Shown here: positions 7,393-13,415 of the stretch, in pieces
Numbering within the stretch: position 1 is the stretch's first letter
Layout: each line of letters opens with the position of its first letter
From: SURF-24 sp964537965
Lineage (GTDB): Bacteria; Bacteroidota; Ignavibacteria; Ignavibacteriales; SURF-24
NCBI GenBank assembly: GCA_964537965.1
Contig: CAZIDB010000128.1
Coordinates: forward strand, 1-13,415
DNA: 13,415 nt
Direction: 5' to 3'
Position numbers and translations under genes: made by a program
The notes under the pieces: generated by a model
Told to the model about the DNA's origin: nothing
The model's database searches: none
Seen by the model: the letters and a program-made list of their open reading frames with translations, nothing else

Positions 7393-7511
7393 AGCCTATC
7401 CCTGAATCCCTTCCCGAAGGGAAGGGACTTAAGAAATAATAGTCAGAGTTTGTTTATTAAAAGAGATCTCCCCCTTGGGGGGATCCGCCAGAGGCGGATA
7501 GAGGAGGCTTT
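7391..7511. repeat. Stacked-hairpin palindromic element filling a convergent gap
   Basis: The element is bounded by a 7-bp inverted repeat, AAAGCCT (7391-7397) and AGGCTTT (7505-7511). Inside are three hairpins: CCCTTCCC-GAA-GGGAAGGG (7408-7426, perfect 8-bp stem), a C5/G6 hairpin with flanking GATC arms (7465-7485), and ATCCGCC-AGA-GGCGGAT (7483-7499, perfect 7-bp stem). The ends overlap the stop codons of both convergent genes (TAA at 7390-7392 on plus; TAA on minus at 7511-7513), so the element accounts for the whole intergenic region. G+C is much higher than in its surroundings. It looks like a REP- or MITE-type repeat that also serves as a terminator. Confidence 0.7.
7457..7485 (-). terminator. 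Intrinsic terminator for the DUF5916 gene
   Basis: On the minus strand, beginning 26 nt after the stop codon, GATC-CCCC and GGGG-A-GATC arms form a stem with one bulged base, followed by TCTTTTA (7458-7464). It forms part of the stacked-hairpin element. The adjacent 7483-7499 hairpin shares three bases with it, so the two cannot both form completely. Confidence 0.55.
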
Positions 7512-10177
7512 TATATTCCAAACCAATAAGTCAGTTTCAGCATAAAAATATTATCGGGTCTTACGTTGATTAAGTTGTTCACCGAGTTACCAAACCTGAA
7601 TTCACCATTCGGATCTATGTCTTCGCGGCTTTGAGTCCAAACTAAGAAGAGAGCAGAGCCGGGCATATACTCCCATCTTAATACTGCATTACCACGAAGT
7701 GAAACATAATTAAAATCAGGATTGCCGATGTTTGTGGCTGATGCTTCTCCGTTGCCATCAGGATCAAGGGAATAATAAACGCTGTTATCTTCCGAAACTA
7801 CTTTCTCAATTGTTGAACCATCTTCTCCATATTTCAGGAAGTCATAAGTTTTAGGTTTTCTTAATGTTTTAAATGAACTGTATTTGCCTGAAGTTATTAG
7901 CGGTTGAATATAAACCTGGAAACTTAACTTTGGAGTAAGAATCCAGTCAGCTCGAATTTCTGCTCCAAAAGTATTCTGATCGAGATTAGCGAAGATATAT
8001 CTATTACTGTAAGTATGATTAGCAGTTGGATCCGGAACAGCGCCTATCCACTGGGCATTAAAATTATCTTTATAATATTCAGGACCGAAAGATACCGTAA
8101 GAGTTGTAGTTACTTTTAATTCAAGAGAGGTAAAGAAATACTTTCCATTGTAATCTTCACCATTAGTAAACTGGCCAACAAACTGAAGTACCCACCATTG
8201 ACGATTATCAGTATAAAAATCAAAATTGTACGTCCTGCTAACGGGATTAACAGTAAGAGGTCCGCCTCTTGTTCTTCTTGCACTAAATGAAGATGGATTA
8301 TAGATGAATGTGAAATCTGCCCCGTACAGGTTTGAAAAATTAATAAAGCAGCCAACATTATAACCGTGTGCAGTTTTATTACCGCCAAAATCATAGTTAA
8401 GATAAGTTGCTGCAAAGAATCCAAGATTATGATAGTAATCAGTAGGTTCAAGCCAACTATACCTTGTATAAAAATGTGTATTAATAAGATCACTATAAGA
8501 ACCAAAGCCAAGATCGTTTACTTCAAACTCAGGACTTAATAAACCAACAGCAGTATTAAATATCCATTGTCCGCGGTTTTTGTTAAGCATAACTCTTCCG
8601 GCATATCCGGAAAGTGAAGTGGCAGAACTGTCAACTTCAATATGTGTTGCATCCGGCCGTTGGAAATAATGCCCTGAATTTCTCTGAAGACCAATAATAC
8701 GATTTCTATCGCCAGTGACTCTGGAAAAAGCACCCCATCCGGTTAATGCATAAGTTCTGTCGTTATCCAAAAAAATCCAGCCATCTGCAGCAACAACTAA
8801 TGCATCCTTATTAATTGAGTTTCTAAGCATGTCATCCTTAAAAAACCTGTTGGTATATGTTGAAAGAATTCCAATACCTTCTTTGCCGGCATCAAAATCT
8901 TTCTGCATCCTGAATACACCATAGTAAGTTAAAGGTTCAAGTTCAACGTCGGATTTTTTCCCATCTGTCTGGATTCTCGCAAATTCTCTTTCAGTTAATG
9001 CATGGATTGTCCCAATTTTCCAATCATTCATTATTTGACCGGACATTTTACCAGCACCAAGTATATGAGTACCATTCGGAATATCAGCATAATCATAAGC
9101 TGAAAGTCTACCTTGCGGAGCTCTGCCTATTCTTCTGCTGTAAAAAATGTTTAAAGTAGGCCACATAAATGAAACGTTATTATTAGTACCGCCTCTTCCA
9201 AAACGGAAAATATTTATTCCTTCTGTAAAGAAAGGACGTTTCTCCTGGAATGAAGTCTCGACATCTGTAAGGTTAACAACTGCAGGATCAACTTCAACCT
9301 GCCCAAAATCCGGATTGATTGTAGCATCAAGTGTTAAACTACTGCCAAGACCAGCTTTCAAATCCATACCAACTCCGGGTAAATACTTATGTCCGGGATT
9401 GAACGGATCATCAGGATTATTACCGATGTACTCTGCTTTACCGGTAATATAAGGTAAAGCTTCAAACCTTGCAGATGGCCTTATTCCTTCAATTCCTATA
9501 AGGTCCGGAAAACGGGAAGTAAAACCATTTTCATTACGGGGAGTATAGGCAATCATATCTGTTTCGGCATTTCTGCTTATAAATCTTTCAACATTTATTC
9601 CCCAAACCTGTACATCCTCTTCTTTAAATCTCAGTTGAGAATAAGGAATTTTCATTTCTATTGTCCAACCGTCTTTATCAATTTTAGGTACACCTTCCCA
9701 AACAGCATCCCAGGTTAAATCATTTGGTTGCTTAACATCATTTTCAATTAAACCATCGGCAAGAGTACCCGCTGCAGAGACATAAAAAAAGTACCCGCTT
9801 CTGTCATCATTATAAGGATCAAGATAAAGTACGCATCCGTCGGAAGGATCACCCCAGATAAAATCTCTTCGGACAAGCCTTGCCATAATTGAATCAGGTT
9901 TCTTATCGTAATACCTTGCAGCAAAATATAAAGCTTCATCATCATATGCTACCCATACTTCACTTGCCTGAGTCGGGTTTACACCCTGAATTGGTTCCTG
10001 TTGGGTTAAACCTTTGAATCCTGGTCGGTTCCAGGTTTGTTCATCTAAAATTCCATCTACGGAAATGTTCTCGTCGGTTCTTAAAGCAGTTATTTTAAGA
10101 GATGCTGTGTTGTCAACTGCAGGCAAGATGATTCTGATAAAAAAAAGTAAAGTGAAAATTGTTATTAAGTGCTTCAT
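7511..10177 (-). CDS. DUF5916 outer-membrane protein with N-terminal CBM9-like domain
   Basis: The 888-residue protein has a signal peptide (about residues 1-20), then a carbohydrate-binding family 9-like beta-sandwich (about 27-215; typical start ISVDGILDEQTW at 38-49, then VWVAYDDEALYFA and the DGWTIEMKIPYSQLRF strands). It continues as a DUF5916 region whose hallmark NPDFGQVEVDPAVVNL (288-303) and EKRPFFTEG (312-320) segments are clear. The remainder (about 330-888) is rich in alternating aromatic strands and fits an outer-membrane beta barrel. It ends LTYWFGI, close to but not the classical terminal Phe. Such proteins are common in Bacteroidota and their function is not established; sugar or polymer handling is suggested only by the CBM9-like fold. 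It appears monocistronic, and no protease, TonB-dependent receptor or SusD-like gene adjoins it. Confidence 0.9.
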   Translation of the reverse strand: MKHLITIFTLLFFIRIILPAVDNTASLKITALRTDENISVDGILDEQTWNRPGFKGLTQQEPIQGVNPTQASEVWVAYDDEALYFAARYYDKKPDSIMARLVRRDFIWGDPSDGCVLYLDPYNDDRSGYFFYVSAAGTLADGLIENDVKQPNDLTWDAVWEGVPKIDKDGWTIEMKIPYSQLRFKEEDVQVWGINVERFISRNAETDMIAYTPRNENGFTSRFPDLIGIEGIRPSARFEALPYITGKAEYIGNNPDDPFNPGHKYLPGVGMDLKAGLGSSLTLDATINPDFGQVEVDPAVVNLTDVETSFQEKRPFFTEGINIFRFGRGGTNNNVSFMWPTLNIFYSRRIGRAPQGRLSAYDYADIPNGTHILGAGKMSGQIMNDWKIGTIHALTEREFARIQTDGKKSDVELEPLTYYGVFRMQKDFDAGKEGIGILSTYTNRFFKDDMLRNSINKDALVVAADGWIFLDNDRTYALTGWGAFSRVTGDRNRIIGLQRNSGHYFQRPDATHIEVDSSATSLSGYAGRVMLNKNRGQWIFNTAVGLLSPEFEVNDLGFGSYSDLINTHFYTRYSWLEPTDYYHNLGFFAATYLNYDFGGNKTAHGYNVGCFINFSNLYGADFTFIYNPSSFSARRTRGGPLTVNPVSRTYNFDFYTDNRQWWVLQFVGQFTNGEDYNGKYFFTSLELKVTTTLTVSFGPEYYKDNFNAQWIGAVPDPTANHTYSNRYIFANLDQNTFGAEIRADWILTPKLSFQVYIQPLITSGKYSSFKTLRKPKTYDFLKYGEDGSTIEKVVSEDNSVYYSLDPDGNGEASATNIGNPDFNYVSLRGNAVLRWEYMPGSALFLVWTQSREDIDPNGEFRFGNSVNNLINVRPDNIFMLKLTYWFGI

Positions 10178-10261
10178 TGCTTTCCCGGCTTTTGAAGATA
10201 TGACGAGTACTGTTTCATTCCGTTTAGCCGTTTATTTCTTATTACAACCTTTTATCTGCTA

Positions 10262-10277
10262 CTACCAGATTTGGTAG
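10262..10277. other. Small inverted repeat in the leader region of the DUF5916 gene
   Basis: CTACCA (10262-10267) and TGGTAG (10272-10277) form a perfect 6-bp inverted repeat with a 4-nt centre, about 85 nt upstream of the DUF5916 start codon. It could be an operator half-site pair or an mRNA leader hairpin. The rest of 10178-10433 shows nothing beyond the downstream promoter. Confidence 0.25.
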
Positions 10278-10382
10278 GTTTGTAAGCATAACTGAAAAGC
10301 AACACCAAAGTACAAGTAGGATTTTAAACTGAAATGTCTTCATCATATTTAAAGATTGAATTCCTGTTTATTTAAATGAACG

Positions 10383-10413
10383 ATTGAATAGTCCGATTAT
10401 TATGATATATTTA
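10383..10413 (+). promoter_or_regulatory. Bacteroidota-type promoter for the J-domain gene
   Basis: ATTG (10383-10386) is followed by exactly 19 nt and TATATTTA (10406-10413), matching TAnnTTTG except for the last base. Transcription would start near 10420, about 14 nt before the ATG at 10434. The region is AT-rich, so this is a moderate call. Confidence 0.42.
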
Positions 10414-10433
10414 TCTAAAAAAAAATTCTGTTT

Positions 10434-11462
10434 ATGATAAATACAGTTGGACATTTAAGAGACTCAGCCGATTTACTGTTTGAACAGGGGAAATATGATT
10501 CTGCCTTTACAATTTATGATGAGGTTTATAAAAACATCTGGCAGGAAATTGGCAAAGTACAAGCCGGGTTATCTGATTTTGCACTTAAGTACTTAAACAA
10601 TAATTTATCTGAAGTATTGGAGTTTAAAAGAAAATATACTATGCATTCCACAAATGCCTGGTTCAAAAAAAATTATGGTTCAGACCTTGATGACGTCCTA
10701 AATGAATTTATCTTTTCCTTAAATGGAAGACTGCAATGCTTATGCTTCTCGCAGGTTTTATTAACCAATGCTATTTACAATACAATTATTGCCGAGTTTC
10801 TTCTGCTATATACTTTAATTCTAAGTAGCGGAACAAAAGACTGGATTAATAATGTGCTTAAACTTTATTCACCCGTTTATGAAGAACAGAAATTCCGGAA
10901 GTTTAAAGTGAATGTTACAGACAATTATGTTAAAGCAAGACTTATAGAAGACGCCCGGAAGATTAAATCAACTGACTGGTATGCGCTTAATATTAATCTG
11001 CTTGAATACTTAGCAAAAACTGAACACACTCACAGCGATTTTTACAGATCTATAAGTAATATTATCGGTCCCTACTCATCAAGATCTAAAAAGAAATACA
11101 GCAAATCCAAATCAGATACCGGCAGTGATAAAAAAGAAGGTTACAAACGATACGAAAGATATGAGCGTTACGAGAAGTATGAAAGTTATGAGAAGTATGA
11201 AAAGAAATCCGCAAAGAAAGAGAATGAATTTGATTTTAACAGTTCTACAGATTATGAAAAATCTCTTTATTTCGGAAATATGTTTGGATTAAAAGGGCAG
11301 GTAACAAGGGCATTTATCCGTAAAAAATATATTGAATTGATTTCGCAGTACCATCCTGATAAAGTAGCGGAACTTGGACCTGAATTAATTGAATTAGCAG
11401 AGAGAAAGACAAAGGAAATAAATCTTGCTTTCGAATGGTTCAGAAATAAATACGATTTCTGA
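10434..11462 (+). CDS. J-domain protein with DjlA-like C-terminal J domain and a new N-terminal region
   Basis: The 342-residue protein should work as an Hsp70 (DnaK) co-chaperone: the extreme C-terminus holds a J domain (about 275-342) with the essential HPD motif at H307-D309, preceded by the basic helix RKKYIELISQY and followed by helix III with KTKEINLAFEWF. The longer stretch between HPD and helix III (VAELGPELIELAERK) resembles DjlA/TerB-linked J domains rather than classical DnaJ, and the J domain lies at the C-terminal end as in DjlA. Residues 7-36 look like a single TPR-like helix pair. Residues 100-132 are hydrophobic and might be a buried helix or a membrane segment. Residues 214-262 form a highly charged linker with YEK/YER triplets. 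There is no G/F region, zinc finger or signal peptide. I do not recognise residues 37-215. Translation probably starts without a Shine-Dalgarno sequence. Confidence 0.82.
   Translation: MINTVGHLRDSADLLFEQGKYDSAFTIYDEVYKNIWQEIGKVQAGLSDFALKYLNNNLSEVLEFKRKYTMHSTNAWFKKNYGSDLDDVLNEFIFSLNGRLQCLCFSQVLLTNAIYNTIIAEFLLLYTLILSSGTKDWINNVLKLYSPVYEEQKFRKFKVNVTDNYVKARLIEDARKIKSTDWYALNINLLEYLAKTEHTHSDFYRSISNIIGPYSSRSKKKYSKSKSDTGSDKKEGYKRYERYERYEKYESYEKYEKKSAKKENEFDFNSSTDYEKSLYFGNMFGLKGQVTRAFIRKKYIELISQYHPDKVAELGPELIELAERKTKEINLAFEWFRNKYDF
11142..11204 (+). repeat. Seven Tyr-Glu-Lys/Arg-type triplet repeats inside the J-domain gene
   Basis: Codons 237-257 encode seven consecutive triplets: YKR, YER, YER, YEK, YES, YEK, YEK. 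The codons vary between copies (TAC/TAT, GAA/GAG, several Arg/Lys codons), so the pattern is conserved at protein level more than at DNA level. This suggests selection rather than recent slippage. It lies in the linker just before the J domain. Confidence 0.85.
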
Positions 11463-11496
11463 CAACCACTTGTTTTTTCTTTAACTCAGAATTAAT

Positions 11497-12771
11497 CTAA
11501 CTAAGTACTTTTACACTATTTATAAAACTGCGGCATAAGTTTTTAAATTCACTCCTGTTTGCTACACCAATTTTCTGGTAAATATTTCTTATATGTGTTT
11601 TTATTGTATTAAGCGAAATAAATAACCTGTCACATATTTCTAGGTTGCTGTATCCTTCGTTTAATAACTCAGCAACTTCTTTTTCTCTTTCAGATAATTT
11701 GTAATTATTTTGTAGAGAACTAAGCCAGTCGTTATCTTTTACCAGATTATTTAGTACTACAAGAAATGCAATTATGTCATTAAACTTATTCCTCAAACCT
11801 GAGATATTGATCTTCAGCCTAATCGTATTCCCGTTATTTGAATTACATTCACATTCAAAGGATGATGAGTAGTTAGGGTTGGTTATTATTTTGTCAAGTT
11901 CATCGTCAACCATTTTATCATGCACAAAGAGCTTTTTATAATTTGCACCTTCCAGATCTTTACGGGAAAAACCATTTAACAAAATTTTATCCTGGCTAAT
12001 CCAGGTAATAATTTTATCGGGAGAAAGCATTATAACATGTGCCGGCATTATTGGGCTTATATTTGAAAGAAACCCAACAGCAGAATAGTTATCCGGTTGA
12101 TATTTTTGTATTGCGAACACAATAAGGAACATAGCTATATTACCAGCATAAATAAGTAATACTTCTGTTGGTATGTTGAAGAAAGAAAGTATAAAGTACG
12201 GTATTATTGTAAAACTTCCGCCCCAGATAAAATTTATTAAAATAGCGTTTGCAAGTTTTCTTATACGGTAGTTTTCTGTTTGCTGCCTTATTTCAAATAA
12301 TGATAATATGAATGCTGCAACGCCTGTAACCAAATAAGAATGCAAAAACCAAAAGAACCAGCTACCGGGATTCATAATTGCGTTCCAACCCCAGGATGTA
12401 AGTTTATATTCTCTAAAAATTGAATAACCGCTAAGTGACAAAACAATAATTGCAAATCCTGCCGTGTACAAATAAATAAGAACTCTCTGCCACTTTTTTT
12501 CTCTTTCTTTTAATATTGATATAACTGAATGGTAACTTAGCGGGGCTACCAATCCCCAAAGCATTGTTCTGTATCTTAAAAGATCAGAGACTTTTTCAAG
12601 ACTTTCCTGGTTTTGGATAATAACATTAATTACTCCATAGATAATAAGGACAGTTAACAATGATACCAGAATTTTTATTCCTTTATTATTCCAGCTTAGA
12701 AAAGTAATAATTACGGTTAAGGCAAATAAAACTGCCGGCGGAATGAGGTTGAGTATTGATGGTAGAACCAT
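11497..12771 (-). CDS. Membrane-anchored LuxR-type transcription regulator (7TM-PAS-HTH)
   Basis: The 424-residue protein joins a membrane sensor directly to a DNA-binding domain. Seven hydrophobic segments can be seen at about residues 6-26, 32-52, 69-87, 97-116, 138-159, 174-197 and 203-221, resembling the seven-TM input region of some histidine kinases. A PAS-like domain follows (about 243-345), then a GerE/LuxR helix-turn-helix (358-410) with LSEREKEVAELLNEG, the recognition region ISLNTIKTHIRNIYQKIGV and NRSEF. There is no receiver or kinase domain, so signalling would be one-component: a membrane or PAS signal changes DNA binding while the protein stays anchored. It converges on the J-domain gene with a 34-bp gap and is divergent from the LamG-domain gene, with a palindrome in between, suggesting that it regulates itself or that neighbour. 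The ligand is unknown. Confidence 0.88.
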   Translation of the reverse strand: MVLPSILNLIPPAVLFALTVIITFLSWNNKGIKILVSLLTVLIIYGVINVIIQNQESLEKVSDLLRYRTMLWGLVAPLSYHSVISILKEREKKWQRVLIYLYTAGFAIIVLSLSGYSIFREYKLTSWGWNAIMNPGSWFFWFLHSYLVTGVAAFILSLFEIRQQTENYRIRKLANAILINFIWGGSFTIIPYFILSFFNIPTEVLLIYAGNIAMFLIVFAIQKYQPDNYSAVGFLSNISPIMPAHVIMLSPDKIITWISQDKILLNGFSRKDLEGANYKKLFVHDKMVDDELDKIITNPNYSSSFECECNSNNGNTIRLKINISGLRNKFNDIIAFLVVLNNLVKDNDWLSSLQNNYKLSEREKEVAELLNEGYSNLEICDRLFISLNTIKTHIRNIYQKIGVANRSEFKNLCRSFINSVKVLS

Positions 12772-12811
12772 TTGTAGTTTTTATTTGAAAAATAATAAAA
12801 ATTATAATAAA

Positions 12812-12830
12812 ATCACCCTAAAAGGGTGAT
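12812..12830. promoter_or_regulatory. Perfect inverted repeat, candidate operator between luxR-type and LamG genes
   Basis: ATCACCCT (12812-12819) and AGGGTGAT (12823-12830) form a perfect 8-bp inverted repeat around AAA in the 110-bp divergent intergenic region. On the minus strand a weak promoter-like TATTTTTC (12787-12794) lies 19 nt downstream of the bases in the left arm, so a protein bound here could cover the regulator's own -33 region. Neither strand has a proper T tract after it, which speaks against a terminator. A dimeric HTH regulator site fits best, but which protein binds is inference. Confidence 0.45.
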
Positions 12831-12881
12831 GTATAATTTAACGGATCAGAATACTTTCTGCTATTATTTCACTGGTTATTT

Positions 12882-13415
12882 ATGAAAAGTAAAATCCTTG
12901 TCTTTCTTGTTTTAGTAAGTTCATTTTTATTAGGACAGAAATACTCGCTTTCTTTTGACGGGGTTGATGATTACGTTCAATTGACAACCGCCATTTCTTC
13001 CACACTTACCCCACCATTGACCATCGAGGCATGGATTTATCCAAACGATCTTTCAACCCGGCAAGGCGTGTTTTCCTCAAGACTAAATAATGCCGCAGGT
13101 TCTTTCCAGTTTGAAGTGGGACCGGGAGATGGCGAAGGCACAAACCGTGTAATGGTTTACGGGGTGAACACCTTGGTTGCCGCATCTCAAGATAATGCAA
13201 TTAGCTCAAGCGAATGGACTCATATTGCATATACCCGTGCGGCAGATGGAACACAATATTTATATGTAAACGGCGTACAGCAGACCTTAAGTTTCTATAC
13301 AAGTTATACGTTCCAAGCAAACAGCACGTATGCGGTTTTGGGTTCCGGTACAAACGGCGGACAATTTTTTAACGGTAAAATAGACGATGTACGAATATGG
13401 AGTGTTGTCCGTACC
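12882..13415 (+). CDS. LamG-domain secreted or surface protein, N-terminal part (runs off the window)
   Basis: An open frame begins at ATG 12882 and continues without a stop to the last base, giving the first 178 residues. It starts with a signal peptide (about residues 1-18, ending FLLG before QKYS) and then a concanavalin-A-like LamG domain (Laminin_G_3 type, about 21-178): YSLSFDGVDDYVQL, LTIEAWIYP, WTHIAYTR, LYVNGVQQ and GKIDDVRIWS appear in the usual order. Such domains bind carbohydrate or other ligands in large extracellular proteins, which in this bacterial group often end with a type IX secretion sorting signal; that end is outside the window and was not seen. From about 12961 the G+C rises to 45-52% per 60-nt line by hand count, above its neighbours. 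No Shine-Dalgarno sequence is seen. It is transcribed away from the membrane LuxR-type gene. Confidence 0.85.
   Translation, partial: MKSKILVFLVLVSSFLLGQKYSLSFDGVDDYVQLTTAISSTLTPPLTIEAWIYPNDLSTRQGVFSSRLNNAAGSFQFEVGPGDGEGTNRVMVYGVNTLVAASQDNAISSSEWTHIAYTRAADGTQYLYVNGVQQTLSFYTSYTFQANSTYAVLGSGTNGGQFFNGKIDDVRIWSVVRT

Noticed and set aside
8116..9945. Several open frames of 65-131 codons within the DUF5916 gene, on both strands
   Set aside because: They overlap a long continuous frame with clear family motifs. Their translations are low-complexity, Ile/Leu-rich shadows.
11462..11478. A terminator between the convergent J-domain and LuxR-type genes
   Set aside because: Only a 4-bp ACAA/TTGT stem precedes the T run and it overlaps the stop codon; this is too weak to call.
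13006..13200. An open frame of 64 codons on the minus strand
   Set aside because: It lies wholly opposite the LamG domain, whose plus-strand frame encodes recognisable family motifs. The minus product is Arg/Pro-rich with no features.

Overview
This is a low-GC (roughly one-third G+C by eye), gene-dense window that looks like a chromosome segment of the Bacteroidota/Ignavibacteriota (FCB) group. Four lines of evidence support this: several intergenic regions carry the Bacteroidota-type promoter pattern (TTTG, about 19 nt, TAnnTTTG); most starts have weak or no Shine-Dalgarno sequence; many products are secreted or lipoproteins; and the protein types (DUF5916 outer-membrane protein, LamG-domain surface protein, seven-TM LuxR regulator, LacZ-type GH2 enzyme with a signal peptide) are typical there. 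Ignavibacteria is my favoured guess, but no marker gene proves it.

Layout. Positions 1-125 hold no gene that I can see. A glycerol dehydrogenase (minus, 126-1319) is divergent from a secreted protein with two lipocalin-like repeats (plus, 1538-2401), followed by a methionine-rich lipoprotein (plus, 2537-3235) and a bidirectional terminator. A large secreted GH2 beta-galactosidase (minus, 3321-6449) converges on that terminator. The 409 nt between beta-galactosidase and the next gene holds two promoters facing outward and, between them, an ordered palindromic repeat array: four alternating CTTCAAGG/CTTGAAGG units at 34-35 nt spacing, bracketed by two near-identical 27-nt hairpin repeats. A Blc-type lipocalin lipoprotein follows (plus, 6859-7392). 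It converges on a DUF5916 outer-membrane protein (minus, 7511-10177), and a second stacked-hairpin element fills the whole gap between them. A J-domain protein of unusual design (plus, 10434-11462) converges on a membrane-anchored LuxR-type regulator (minus, 11497-12771). The regulator is divergent from the start of a LamG-domain surface protein (plus, 12882 to the window end), and a perfect 8-bp inverted repeat sits between the two.

How the genes relate. There is no long operon; most genes alternate in orientation and appear to be single transcription units. The common theme is the cell envelope: two lipocalin-fold proteins, a lipoprotein, a secreted glycosidase, an outer-membrane barrel and a LamG surface protein. 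The best candidate for a functional unit is the membrane LuxR regulator, the palindrome and the LamG gene. I found no CRISPR array, tRNA, rRNA, insertion sequence or phage gene.
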